NCBI GenBank assembly: GCA_023091735.1
Contig: JALKBU010000501.1
Coordinates: forward strand, 1 to 36,350
Length of the DNA stretch: 36,350 bases
Direction of reading: 5' to 3'
Source of the DNA: Trichomonas tenax
Lineage: Eukaryota > Parabasalia > Trichomonadida > Trichomonadidae
The notes under the pieces were generated by a model. The model searched no databases. It was not told the origin of the DNA and worked only from the letters and a program-made list of their open reading frames with translations. A program made the position numbers and the translations under genes. Of this stretch, positions 1-9,834 are shown one piece after another. Position 1 is the first letter of the stretch; every line of letters begins with the position of its first letter.

Positions 1-2
1 GT

Positions 3-113
3 TATGAACGTGCTATTAATCCAATGTTTGTTAATAAGCCAAATAGAAGTTGGGTGAAACAGCATCAGAATGGTACATGTGTTCACGTTATAAGCACAAA
101 TATGATTTATTGA
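3..113 (+). CDS. 3' end of a protein-coding gene, cut by the window edge
   Basis: An open frame enters from the left edge and runs 36 codons to a TGA at 111-113. The visible residues are polar, with tryptophan and cysteine near the end, and look protein-like, but no family is recognised. The small size means the frame could be open by chance. The rest of the gene would lie outside the window on the same strand. Confidence 0.35.
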   Translation, partial: YERAINPMFVNKPNRSWVKQHQNGTCVHVISTNMIY

Positions 114-127
114 AAATTTCATTAAAA

Positions 128-373
128 CTACTTTTTTGGACTTCTTATGTTCATGAAAAGAACTATCCAATGGACACAAAATATGGCTATAACAACAACA
201 ATTTCCAAAAATGAACAGCAATAGAAGTCAAAATTTGCGACGTTTTTATGAGACATCTCATAACCATGACTACATTTGGGTTCATTAGGCAGTTCATTGC
301 TTTTAATGCAATATTGACCAAAATGGAACAGCATTTTCCAAACTGAATGAATGAAATCAAACATTTTTTTCAT
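128..373 (-). CDS. possible small single-pass membrane protein (81 aa)
   Basis: An ATG-initiated frame of 81 codons. Residues about 53-75 form a strongly hydrophobic segment rich in valine, isoleucine and phenylalanine, followed by a short basic tail ending in two lysines, as in a tail-anchored protein. The first half is soluble, with cysteines and histidines. A trichomonad-type initiator match (TCATTTC, 387 down to 381 on this strand) sits 12 nt before the ATG. No homologous family is recognised, and in DNA this AT-rich both the hydrophobic stretch and the Inr match could be chance. Confidence 0.25.
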   Translation of the reverse strand: MKKMFDFIHSVWKMLFHFGQYCIKSNELPNEPKCSHGYEMSHKNVANFDFYCCSFLEIVVVIAIFCVHWIVLFMNIRSPKK

Positions 374-736
374 TTACTCAGAAATGATTCAACTCTTTGA
401 CTATTATTTAATAGTTATAACATTCTAAGATATAGACTCATCAGAGGCAGTTTCTAGATAATTTTTTTTACAATATAACATATCTTCATTACAATCTTTT
501 CTTCAATAATCAAATCAATATCATAAATAGTATTTTTTTTTGAGCTTCAACAGATGAATTTAACTTACAGATGAGACAGATAAGTAAATTATGAGTGAGC
601 TATATATCAATGGTCAATTAAGACTAAAAAAATCGAAATGATATATGTCCTCAAAATCGGAAATCACCGAGAATATAGACATGATAATCATAGATCTTAA
701 ATAAAATTGCATTAAAATATGGAAAAACGATAAAAA
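374..736. other. intergenic, AT-rich
   Basis: No convincing open frame, RNA gene or repeat seen. It separates the possible small gene on the minus strand from the kinase on the plus strand and should hold promoters for both. Confidence 0.5.
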
Positions 737-746
737 TCACCTTTTT
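737..746 (+). promoter_or_regulatory. possible Inr/CCTTT core promoter of the CK1 gene
   Basis: TCACCTTTTT lies 36 nt before the CK1 start codon. It combines an Inr-like TCAC with the CCTTT motif known from some T. vaginalis promoters. The distance is longer than usual for trichomonad leaders, so this is tentative. Confidence 0.3.
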
Positions 747-774
747 AATCAAAATTCGTCAGTTTGTATTTTTC

Positions 775-2130
775 ATGGATAAAATTTTTGCTCAGCGCTT
801 CAAGCTCATCAGGAAGATTGGTGCCGGAAGCTTTGGGCATATATACATCTGTGACGATCTTCAAACTCACATTAAAGTCGCTTTGAAATTAGAATCAACG
901 AAAAATCAAGTCCCACAGTTGCCCTACGAAGCGAAGCTTTACGGAGTTCTCGAAGGCTGCAGCAGTGTACCTCGCATGCATTTTTATGGAAGCGAAGGAC
1001 ATTATAACGTAATGGCTATCGATTTGCTCGAAAAATCACTCGAAGATCATTTGTGCGATGGCAAAAACATATTTTCGCTGAAAACTGTATTAATGCTTGC
1101 CGATCAAATGATTTCTGCGATCGAATTCATCCATAACAAAAATTATATTCACAGAGACATTAAACCGGACAATTTTGTTATGGGAACAGGTAAAAATGCG
1201 AACAAAGTTTACATAATCGACTTCGGTTTGTCAAAAAGATACAGAGATCAGTTCACTCATCAACATATTCCGTGGGTTGATGGAAAATCACTCACTGGTA
1301 CAGCCAGATACGCTTCTGTCAATGCCCTGAGAGGAGTTGAACAATCCAGACGCGATGATATGGAAGCGTTAGGATACGTTTGGATTTATTTGATGAAAGG
1401 AACATTGCCGTGGATGGGATTGAAGGCGAAGGACCAGCGCCAGAAATACGAAAAGATTTGTGAAGTAAAAGCGAAAACGCAGGTTGAAGAATTATGCAAA
1501 GGATATCCTGAAGAATTTGTCACATATTTCAAAGAAATCAAGAAACTGCACTTCACTGACACTCCAAATTATGCCTATTACAAGCAAATGTTCAGATCTC
1601 TCTTCCTTAGGGAAGGATACACCTATGACGCTGTTTATGACTGGACAAAGCCGAAGGAGAAACTCAGCTCCAGCAAATCATCAAATTCATCGTTCAAGCT
1701 TCTCATGCAGGAAACGAAAAACTCTTTGACACTCCAGAAGATCGAAGCGCAGCCATTTTATCCTCCAGTCCAGAAATCGAAGGAGCCGCAAGTTCCTTAC
1801 ATCGCGAAAGTTGCACAGGACCTCGCTCCCGACATGAATCCGTCCGCACGCAGACTTACGAAGAAATCGACAGACAGGGAAGACATGAGAAGGATCGAAG
1901 CAACAATGTTGAAACCAATCACCATCAGAAAGCAGTCCCAGCCAGAATCAAGCACAAACTTCTCCTCTAGGCCAGAGCCATCCGCAAGGAGAGAGAATCC
2001 GCCACCAGAAATAAACACCACCACAAAGACAGAGAAATTATACTATGGTCCTCCAAGGGTCATCAGAAGAACACAGTTACCAAGATGGATGGGAGATTTC
2101 ACTCCCAACGTCGCCCGTGTTAGATTATAA
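775..2130 (+). CDS. casein kinase 1 family Ser/Thr protein kinase
   Basis: The 451-aa protein carries a CK1-type kinase domain over about residues 9-285. Visible motifs are the glycine-rich loop IGAGSFG (15-21), the ATP-anchoring lysine K38 in VALKLE, the CK1-style YEAK helix motif (E52), the catalytic loop HRDIKPDN (H126-N133, catalytic D128), the DFG motif (D149-G151) and TGTARYAS (174-181) in place of the APE motif, a CK1 signature. All catalytic residues are present, so it should be active. The tail of about 165 residues is basic, proline- and serine-rich and probably disordered; it may carry localisation or autoinhibitory signals. CK1 genes are strongly expanded in trichomonads. The stop is followed at once by TAAA, matching the trichomonad poly(A) signal. 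Substrates cannot be predicted. Confidence 0.95.
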   Translation: MDKIFAQRFKLIRKIGAGSFGHIYICDDLQTHIKVALKLESTKNQVPQLPYEAKLYGVLEGCSSVPRMHFYGSEGHYNVMAIDLLEKSLEDHLCDGKNIFSLKTVLMLADQMISAIEFIHNKNYIHRDIKPDNFVMGTGKNANKVYIIDFGLSKRYRDQFTHQHIPWVDGKSLTGTARYASVNALRGVEQSRRDDMEALGYVWIYLMKGTLPWMGLKAKDQRQKYEKICEVKAKTQVEELCKGYPEEFVTYFKEIKKLHFTDTPNYAYYKQMFRSLFLREGYTYDAVYDWTKPKEKLSSSKSSNSSFKLLMQETKNSLTLQKIEAQPFYPPVQKSKEPQVPYIAKVAQDLAPDMNPSARRLTKKSTDREDMRRIEATMLKPITIRKQSQPESSTNFSSRPEPSARRENPPPEINTTTKTEKLYYGPPRVIRRTQLPRWMGDFTPNVARVRL

Positions 2131-2653
2131 TAAATGTTGTTTTTATGTTTGTTAGAACCATTATCCTTATTTTTGATTTTGTTTTTGATGCGATTCAATG
2201 ATTTACAAAAAAACTGAATTAACCTCCGCGGTTAATTCAATGAGTCACATCAAATTTCATCGTCTTTCTATTTTCTTTAATAATTGATTTCGTTGATTCT
2301 CATCATTACATAACATCATAAATATAATTGTAAATTTGCTACATAAGATTTGCTTTTAAAAATAAGCATGAAAAAGATTTAATGAATTAAAATTTAATAG
2401 AATTGAAGGATAATTGAATGAACTATTTATAAGTACATATACTTCTATTTATTGAGAATATGTTTGAAGAATCAAATTAATCACATATCTAAGTTTTGAT
2501 ATGGAAATCAAACATCATTTTGATATCAAAACATTAATGAGAAATAAGAGATTCTATTGATGAATATATGTCTACAACCATAAATTAAAGTTGTAGAATA
2601 GGTTTAAATCGTTTGATTTTGATTTATTCAGTTTGAGAAATCAAGATCCAATG
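2131..2653. other. intergenic, AT-rich
   Basis: No gene seen. A near-palindromic block around 2216-2238 (ATTAACC, CTCCGC, GGTTAAT) could form a 7-bp hairpin just downstream of the CK1 gene. The remainder is AT-rich without clear structure. Confidence 0.5.
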
Positions 2654-2661
2654 TCACTTTT
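2654..2661 (+). promoter_or_regulatory. Inr element of the 932-aa protein gene
   Basis: TCACTTTT, with the predicted first transcribed A at 2656, lies 31 nt before the ATG at 2687. It matches the trichomonad initiator TCA(C/T)(A/T)(A/T). An in-frame ATG at 2651 lies upstream of this start point, so the Inr decides for the ATG at 2687. Confidence 0.65.
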
Positions 2662-2686
2662 CAAAAATTTATTTTTTGTTTTTAAA

Positions 2687-5485
2687 ATGTTGGAGGAAGA
2701 AAAGCCGTACTATGCGCTCTCGAAGTTCCAGGGAAGTTATGCAATCAAAATCATTCGAAGTGCATTGATAGACAACGTTTCTGATAACTTAGCGGATTTC
2801 TTCAAAAATTTACCTTCGAAATTGACGAAAAAATGGATATTACAGTGTACAGGATACGCATTACTGAACTGTGAAAGTGAAATTTTCAACATAGCTTTCG
2901 AATTTTACTTAGAATTTCTTCATAAATACGCAAGCACTGTCGAAAAACCAGTTTTGAAAACAATAATCATGGATTTATCGAACGCTTTCTCCAATAAATC
3001 ATTCGATTCTGATCTTGCTTTACAATTGCATGACACTATCGAAAATATCTTCTCTAGACCAACAGTTGAATGGCCATTCGAAGTTAATAAGATATTAATC
3101 GATTTTTTACTATATGGCACTCTTTGTCTTAAAAATGAACAAATTAGCGAGAAATACGGAAGTTTAGCTCTTGATTTGTTTTGCAGATTCCATTCTAATG
3201 ACACTACTTCATATGATTACTTTTCACCAGCCTTTAACAAATTATTTAAACTTGATTATTTTTGCAAATTATGGATTCGAAAATTTGAAGATCTATACAG
3301 AGAGTTAATCAACTACAGAGCCACAAGTTCCATAAAATCAGTGTTTAATTACTTCGTTCAACAGGTAAATCAAAAATTAAATAAAACATACAAAGGAATC
3401 GCGTTTTCAATGATAATATACACTTATTCCTTCGCAACAACAGACAAATTCACAAACTCTATATATCCGATCCAGCAAATATGCGAAAATTATATACATT
3501 GGTTTAATCCTGAAGGTGGTTTTCTTAATCAGACAAATATTGAGCAGTTTTACACATTTCATCCTCTGTTTAGACTTGCTGAGCAATCAAAGTTCGGAGA
3601 TAACGAAAAATTAGACACAGTTGTTGAAAATTACATTTTAAACATATTAAAAATGCCAGCGGGCAATGAAATCACAGAATTTTGGTTCCTTCCATTGCAT
3701 GCATATAAATATTTGTTAACGTGGCCAAATTTCAGCATTTTCATCAATGATTTCAAAAGATATTTTCAGAGAATGTTTGATTTCTTCAATGACAGTCAAA
3801 AGTTCACTTCTGTCATCACAGCAATCTTCCCTAAGGATGATCCATCAAAACAGAAGTTTATAGAAAGAATTAAGACAGAAATAATGATCGCAACAGTGAC
3901 GATATTAAATGTCGCAAGTTTTATAGATTTAGAGAACGAAGAATTCTACAAATCAGTTGTTCTCGACATATCAAAGAAATCGCAGTCCTGCCTATTCTAT
4001 TCTATGCTCAATCTTTTCCAGTTGAACAGATCCAACGATTTTTGGATGTTTTTAGTTTCAGATATTTTACCAACAGATTCTTTATTCTTGATTACCGCCG
4101 CAAGTTCGATAAACATCGGCGGCTCAGAGTTCTACGTAGAGTACAAGAGGAAGATTGAGAAAGTCATTGGAAGATACACTCAGCTTTTAAACGAATCGAA
4201 AGTTGTTGATGAAAACGAAATATCGAGAATTATTTTCTCATTTTTGCAAGTTGCTTCATGCACTTCTTTCTTCACAGACAATCAACTAATGTATGAGAAA
4301 ATACTGCATTCGAAAATAGGAAAGATGAAGGATTTACCAATACTCGAAATGCTCCATTTAGCAGTGATTTCCGGGGGTGGAGATATTCAAGAAATCGATG
4401 ATGAAATTACGCTCAAAGGCAATAACTATGCAACAACGAAGTACATATTTTCGGTCTACAAAGATAAGTTACTCGTTAGACATCCTATTGGTTGCAATTT
4501 GTTCCAAATTGAAGATGCAAATGATTACAAAATTCAGCCATCGAAGTTAACAGAATTTTTCGAAGTTAAATCAAAGAAAGCGAAACCAATTCCTTTATCA
4601 AAGTACAAATCTAAGGAAATATTCGATATGGAGACAGAAGAAGCTTTGTTGATGGAAGAGTCAATGATCAATTCATCTTCAGAGATTCGTTCTTTTAATT
4701 TCCAAAACGAAATTGTTGATACTGAAAATATCGCTCACAAATTCGTTTCTGAAATGAATATCACTGTTTGCCATCCGGATTCAGTCAGACTCATTGAAGA
4801 CACATCAAGTTTATTGCAGCTTGACAGTCATAAAATGGAATTTGACATTTTCATTGCGCAATTATCTTTGCAAGAAGGATTTCCAAAATTCGGTCACGCG
4901 CCATCAGAAAACAGGGAAATCTTCATTCGCGATTTATGCAATGACGAAGAAATCATTAAGACGCCAACAGCAAACTTCAGTGTCATGATTGATGTCGGTT
5001 TAAGTATTCCAGAGAACATCAGAACAAGTAAAAGCGCAGATTTCGTCAGTCATCCACAAAAAGTTCGTCATGAAACGAATATAATAAGATCACCAATGAT
5101 CGTCATTCTTAATGAAACTGGTCTATCGCCAGATCCAGATTCCATTCCTTTCAGAAACTTTAACGCAATCGTTGAAATAGTTATGAACGATTTAGATTTT
5201 GGAAGATTCCCATATATCGCTCACGTAACATTCCAAAACGAAGTCCTTGAAGCAGAAATATTACTTCCAAAGACATTTTCTATTATGCTGCCTTCGCAAG
5301 GTCTCTGTCCATTCATATTGATGCTCACGACAATAATGAATTCATCGAGAAGTGTCCACAACTGCGGCAAGTCATTAACGCAAAGATTCGACGAAAAGAA
5401 GAAAGATATTTTGAAAATCTTCAAAGCCGCCACTACAAAATATTCGAGCTTCATCATTCACTCATCAAAGGTCTTGAACGACTAA
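2687..5485 (+). CDS. large helical-repeat protein, possible RapGAP/RalGAP-like C-terminus
   Basis: About 932 residues from the ATG placed by the Inr at 2654. The first 600 or so residues look like an alpha-solenoid: helical, leucine- and phenylalanine-rich, without signal peptide or membrane segment. The last 250 residues change character. Near codon 800 there is a stretch with RHETNII followed by a hydrophobic strand, resembling the RHxGNDxVxIVF segment of Rap/Ral GTPase-activating domains, in which the Asn is catalytic; it is preceded by an FDIFIAQLSLQEG segment at the position of the RapGAP FxxFLxxLG motif. If right, it would switch off a Rap- or Rheb-like GTPase, as tuberin and RalGAP do with a helical front end. 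The match is weak and by eye. The 3' end is convergent with the ASH-repeat gene, 76 bp away. Confidence 0.75.
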   Translation: MLEEEKPYYALSKFQGSYAIKIIRSALIDNVSDNLADFFKNLPSKLTKKWILQCTGYALLNCESEIFNIAFEFYLEFLHKYASTVEKPVLKTIIMDLSNAFSNKSFDSDLALQLHDTIENIFSRPTVEWPFEVNKILIDFLLYGTLCLKNEQISEKYGSLALDLFCRFHSNDTTSYDYFSPAFNKLFKLDYFCKLWIRKFEDLYRELINYRATSSIKSVFNYFVQQVNQKLNKTYKGIAFSMIIYTYSFATTDKFTNSIYPIQQICENYIHWFNPEGGFLNQTNIEQFYTFHPLFRLAEQSKFGDNEKLDTVVENYILNILKMPAGNEITEFWFLPLHAYKYLLTWPNFSIFINDFKRYFQRMFDFFNDSQKFTSVITAIFPKDDPSKQKFIERIKTEIMIATVTILNVASFIDLENEEFYKSVVLDISKKSQSCLFYSMLNLFQLNRSNDFWMFLVSDILPTDSLFLITAASSINIGGSEFYVEYKRKIEKVIGRYTQLLNESKVVDENEISRIIFSFLQVASCTSFFTDNQLMYEKILHSKIGKMKDLPILEMLHLAVISGGGDIQEIDDEITLKGNNYATTKYIFSVYKDKLLVRHPIGCNLFQIEDANDYKIQPSKLTEFFEVKSKKAKPIPLSKYKSKEIFDMETEEALLMEESMINSSSEIRSFNFQNEIVDTENIAHKFVSEMNITVCHPDSVRLIEDTSSLLQLDSHKMEFDIFIAQLSLQEGFPKFGHAPSENREIFIRDLCNDEEIIKTPTANFSVMIDVGLSIPENIRTSKSADFVSHPQKVRHETNIIRSPMIVILNETGLSPDPDSIPFRNFNAIVEIVMNDLDFGRFPYIAHVTFQNEVLEAEILLPKTFSIMLPSQGLCPFILMLTTIMNSSRSVHNCGKSLTQRFDEKKKDILKIFKAATTKYSSFIIHSSKVLND

Positions 5486-5561
5486 TAATTATATTATTTT
5501 GTTTTATTATTTATTTAAACATTGTATTGTATTTAGTAATATATACAAACAAAATTTATTT

Positions 5562-7997
5562 TTACTCAACAGCATTTCCAGATATCGTAACAACAAAGTG
5601 TTGATCATTGTGTGGTGCAAAAATAACATCAGAAGAGAAACTTCCTGAAGTAATAGCTGTGAATTCGATCGGAAATCGAACATACATTTTAGGTTCAATG
5701 CTGAACTTTGAAACAGATGAATTAAATGGATAAGGAACTATTGCATCAATAGTTTGCTTTGAATCTGTTCTGTTGAATATTTTGAGCGTTGCTGTTTTAG
5801 TTTGACCGACTTTTGTCGTCGGAAAAACTAAACTTTCTGTTTCGCTGCCCAATTTATTTCTGTTTTTCTTCGACATTCCTGTTCCTTCAACTTCCAATCT
5901 GGCAATAAAATTGTCGTATTTTAGCTCTATTTCAGCTTCGTACTTAACTTTTTGTAATGGAAAAAACTCAATAACAAACTCTGTTGATGAATGTGGTTCT
6001 AATGTTAAAATTTTTGGAATGCAAATGATTTTGTCTATTTTCTCGAATTCTGAATTATATTTCAACTGAACAGCAATCTTCTTGTCTTCTAAGTTCCTTA
6101 TTGTGACGTGCTTCTTGATTGAATTAAGAATTTTGCATAATCCGAAATTGATTTTTGATGCATTAAGTGAAAATGAAGATAAATATTTTCCCTGTTTTAT
6201 AACATTTCTCGGTGCAGGAATATCTTCGGATGATATATTGATACTGAAATTTCCGGTGTTTGTGTGTATTTCTATGGTTGATTCAACTTCAGAGCTGCAT
6301 TCAACAGTGAGTTTCACAGTTGAATATCCCATTAAAATTCCAGATAAAGGATAAACTTTGACTGCAGTATTAAAAGCGAAAGCAGTGAAATTAACTTTAT
6401 CAGAGGATAGATTTGATATTGTTAAATATGCGCTATTGTTAACGAGGACATTTAATGATTCTGGTCTAACAAAAACTTTCTTCGTTTCAGTCATCGATTG
6501 ATTATAAATTTTGATTTCATTGATTCTTAAATTATTCTCGAATTCATTTAACATAATCTTTGGATCAATGACATCAACAATTTGTTCAGCGAATTCAACT
6601 TCATTACTGGTTTGAACAGCACTGAATGATTGTACAAAGAAATGATTTGGATTTGTTAAAGACAACAATTGTCGCAATATTTCATCACCAGAAAATACTT
6701 TAACAGGAACTTTGATTGTTCCTTGATAAATTCCTTTCATTACGAACTTAAATGACTTGAAAGAGTTTGGACCAATGACTCCATTGGGATTTGATATCAT
6801 TATATTTGATTTCATGTGTTTTTCATCGATTGTTATTGAAACAAAAGCAGCAATATTTCCTGAATTGACGACTTTCAATTTTCCTTTGTATTCATTTAAT
6901 AACGAATATTTCAAACAAACTTCTCGTGGAGTTTCTATACAGCTCTTTCCAGAATACGCAATTACAGGGATTGAATCGATTTTGTTGCCTGATATAGCGT
7001 TAATTTTTGATGATGTTGCATTTTTATTAATTTTGTTGCAGAATATTGAAAATTGTTGCAAATTTGGAATCGATTTTGGGAATTTGAGCCATTTTGGACC
7101 TTCTATTTGAAAATCTCCATCGCAATTAACAATAAGCTTTCTATTAACTGAATTATTTTGCTCAATATTTGGAAAAACAAGAGTTTTTGGTTTGATATCA
7201 ACTTGATTTGATTTTTCTTCAACAATTTCTGGTTTTTCTTTGATCTCTTCACCCAGTGTCAACGACAAAGTGTTTTCTATATTCTTTTGTTCAATAGGTT
7301 TCGTTATTTGTTGCTGAGATGGAATTTCATACTTTTGAATTAAAATTTTTCTCGTGATAATAACACTACTTGAATGATCATAAATTTTAATGTCACATTC
7401 AGCCGAATTAATTTTCTCTTTATCAACAGATACTTTAATATCTATTTCTTCATTTGGATTCAGTTCAGATTGATTACATTCTACTGAAACACCCGAAAAA
7501 TTGCATCCAACTGAAAAACGAACGATTTCATCACTAATATTTTTGATTGGTATATTGTGGGACGCATCAAAAGGAATAGTAAAAGACCATATTTTGGAAT
7601 CTTGTTCAGGAACTTCTAAATGTGATTCATAACATTCAGCAGAAATATCAATTTTTGTATTTTGATTTGAGCCGATGTTTAGTGTATGGTTTGCTTTTCC
7701 TTGCAATTTGGGGCAATACATGATAAATAATAACTTTGATTTGCCTGGCAAAATTTCAATATCTGTTTCTGAAATAGAAAAAGGAAGATTTTGAGGTATT
7801 TGCAATGTAAATCTCGTTTTGTTTTCAGATGAATTAGTGATAAGGATCTTTTTGCTTTGAAATTGATTGATTTTGAATGATAAAAAATTTATTTTCTGCG
7901 GAAATACTGTTATTTCGTTCACAGATTCTCCGCTTCCATTGCTTTGGGAAACTGAAGACTTTTGGATGAATGTCGGCTTCGAATTCTCTTCATCCAT
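5562..7997 (-). CDS. ASH/MSP-like beta-sandwich repeat protein (SPD-2/CEP192- or hydin-like)
   Basis: About 811 residues from the first ATG (7997); the frame extends upstream only through a TTG. There is no signal peptide or membrane segment. The sequence is a series of immunoglobulin-like beta units of roughly 90-110 residues, typical of the ASPM-SPD-2-Hydin and MSP family: recurrent INFG or FP-x-VGQ-type openings, V/I-alternating strands ending in FNRT- or NLED-like turns, PxxxxxFxIEFxP strands, and a final F-x-V-x-I-x-G-x-A-V. Family members sit at centrosomes, basal bodies, cilia or the ER/Golgi. Trichomonads have several flagella, so a basal-body or axonemal role is plausible, but the sequence does not distinguish these. 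A more charged linker lies around codons 230-275. The stop is followed by TAAAA. Confidence 0.75.
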   Translation of the reverse strand: MDEENSKPTFIQKSSVSQSNGSGESVNEITVFPQKINFLSFKINQFQSKKILITNSSENKTRFTLQIPQNLPFSISETDIEILPGKSKLLFIMYCPKLQGKANHTLNIGSNQNTKIDISAECYESHLEVPEQDSKIWSFTIPFDASHNIPIKNISDEIVRFSVGCNFSGVSVECNQSELNPNEEIDIKVSVDKEKINSAECDIKIYDHSSSVIITRKILIQKYEIPSQQQITKPIEQKNIENTLSLTLGEEIKEKPEIVEEKSNQVDIKPKTLVFPNIEQNNSVNRKLIVNCDGDFQIEGPKWLKFPKSIPNLQQFSIFCNKINKNATSSKINAISGNKIDSIPVIAYSGKSCIETPREVCLKYSLLNEYKGKLKVVNSGNIAAFVSITIDEKHMKSNIMISNPNGVIGPNSFKSFKFVMKGIYQGTIKVPVKVFSGDEILRQLLSLTNPNHFFVQSFSAVQTSNEVEFAEQIVDVIDPKIMLNEFENNLRINEIKIYNQSMTETKKVFVRPESLNVLVNNSAYLTISNLSSDKVNFTAFAFNTAVKVYPLSGILMGYSTVKLTVECSSEVESTIEIHTNTGNFSINISSEDIPAPRNVIKQGKYLSSFSLNASKINFGLCKILNSIKKHVTIRNLEDKKIAVQLKYNSEFEKIDKIICIPKILTLEPHSSTEFVIEFFPLQKVKYEAEIELKYDNFIARLEVEGTGMSKKNRNKLGSETESLVFPTTKVGQTKTATLKIFNRTDSKQTIDAIVPYPFNSSVSKFSIEPKMYVRFPIEFTAITSGSFSSDVIFAPHNDQHFVVTISGNAVE

Positions 7998-8825
7998 AAT
8001 TATCAAATTTTTAAACGTTCGCAAAAAATTGTAGAAAGTCTATTGTCATTGACGATATAGACTATGCTGTAGTTTCTAATGATGTCCAACTGAAAATTTT
8101 GAAACAATTTTGTGTTTCAGAAATGGATCAAATATCGATTGGTTATTCTTAGCTTGACTCAGATTGGAGTATATTTTTGTTTCGAATAATAGAACACAAA
8201 GAGGATGGAATTTCTTTTGTTTAAATTTTGTTTTTAAAGAAAGAATTAAAGTTTTAATCATTTACCCGGTTTTGCCATAGTTTGGAGTTTCCCTGTTTAT
8301 TTTAAGAGGAAAATAATTCATTAATAAATTGCAGGAAGAATTGGTGCATGTGCATTTAGATTCACCTATGAGAGATGCTTCAATCAATGGAAGCAGTAAT
8401 CTCTAAATAATCAATTGAGTTCAAGCTATGAATTAATTTTTACAAAATGGAACAAAACTGGGTATAATGCATCGTAATTCTGGACTTAATTCTTTGATTG
8501 CTGGTATATTTTTAAAGTTTATATGCAGCGTGTATTGATTGGAATATATTTTAGAGAGTAACAAATCGAAAATCAGAAGATATTTTAGAGAATTTCGTGT
8601 TTTTGTTAATATTAGAAAATATCGAATAATTCAAAATCTTCAAATTATAATCATGTAATATTATGTATAAGATAAGATACAAAATTTTGACCCACAGAAA
8701 ATTTAAAACTGCAAATACATGGAATATGAAGTCCTCCGTTGCATCATTACTAATAAAATTGTCATAAATTTTTACGAAATATTGAATTTCTTATTAACAA
8801 AATGAACATTTAAAGCTCATAAGCG
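7998..8825. other. intergenic, AT-rich, no gene recognised
   Basis: A short lysine-rich open frame on the minus strand (8076-8261) has no recognisable features and I do not accept it. No RNA gene or clear repeat seen. The stretch should contain the promoter of the ASH-repeat gene, but no good Inr match lies close to its ATG. Confidence 0.45.
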
Positions 8826-9794
8826 ATGACATTTTCGGGTTTTATAATGGTTCAACATAATTCAGAACTTTTGCGATTTACAACTCAAACAAATATTAGA
8901 ATAATTGATTGTCACTTTAATGGTTCATTTGCAGATGCAATAGTATATTATTGTTCAAATACCGAAAATACACTTTTGCTCGTTGAAAATTCAGTATTTA
9001 GTGATATAATACCTTCAAAGGATCTTTCATATGATGGAATTTGCTTGCGTTATTTTGTAGAGGGCAAATTCATTCAAAATGTAATCTATTCAAATATTAG
9101 TTTGGATAATTGGGTGATTTTTATATCATTTACTAACTACGATACACCATCAATTCGGTTTTCATGTTCATTCTCAAATTGTCATAATAAAAACTGTGAT
9201 TTTCATGATTATGTTCCTGTTATGTTCAAATTACTATTTATTTTTGAAATGATAAGAACAAATGTTTCACAAGTAATTGCCTCACAAATTATAAATGTAG
9301 ATGGTTTGAAAAGCCCCTCATTTAATTTGGTTTCATTAGTTAATAATTCTTTCAAGACTGCATTGAGAACAAGAAATACAGATGAACCTATGAAATGTTA
9401 CATGAACAATATCTGTGAAAATTCATTAGTAGACTGCATAATCGATTTCATTTCAACTACTTTAGATCCGGTGTATTTCAGAAGATGATCCTTTGTAAAA
9501 AACGATGTTTCATCATTTAGTATTTGAAGCATAACTTATTTTATAGAATGCTATTCAGATAACTGGAAACTAACCTATGGATATGTGTCATAGATTCGAA
9601 TCCCCGGTTCTGCGTATTTTGAAAATTTAATTCAAGAAAAATATTCCTTCGAAGATTTTTTAACAATCACATTAAAGGACTGCGATGGTGTTTATCCATT
9701 AAGCTGTGCAATTGATAACCATTATGCTTATTTGTTCAAAGTTTTTATTAGACAGTTATATTCACGCTTTATGTTAATAGAATCACTTCATTGA
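8826..9794 (+). pseudogene. decayed fragment of a trichomonad beta-helix surface-protein-like gene
   Basis: An ATG-initiated frame of 220 codons ends in TGA at 9486-9488, but the same frame continues as recognisable coding sequence through two more stops (TGA 9525-9527, TAG 9591-9593) to a TGA at 9792-9794. The protein consists of short beta-strand repeats with N-S-x-F, C-x-F-N and S-F-S-N-C-type rungs, as in the parallel beta-helix (Pmp-like) surface-protein families expanded in trichomonads. There is no signal peptide and no C-terminal membrane segment, so both ends of a normal member are missing. TCATAAG nine nt before the ATG fits an Inr loosely. The 20152-21147 copy on the other strand is of similar type. 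Expression of the 220-aa piece cannot be excluded. Confidence 0.6.
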
Positions 9795-9834
9795 AAAAGT
9801 ATCTTTATCAAATAAAATAAACAAAAACATAAAA

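Noticed and set aside
8076..8261. 61-aa minus-strand frame upstream of the ASH-repeat gene
   Set aside because: Lysine-rich AT-driven composition, no Inr, no family.
9594..9611. TTCGAATCCCCGG resembling the T-loop and 3' end of a tRNA
   Set aside because: The flanking bases do not form a T stem or acceptor stem, no anticodon arm is found, and the stretch lies within the coding frame of a surface-protein pseudogene.
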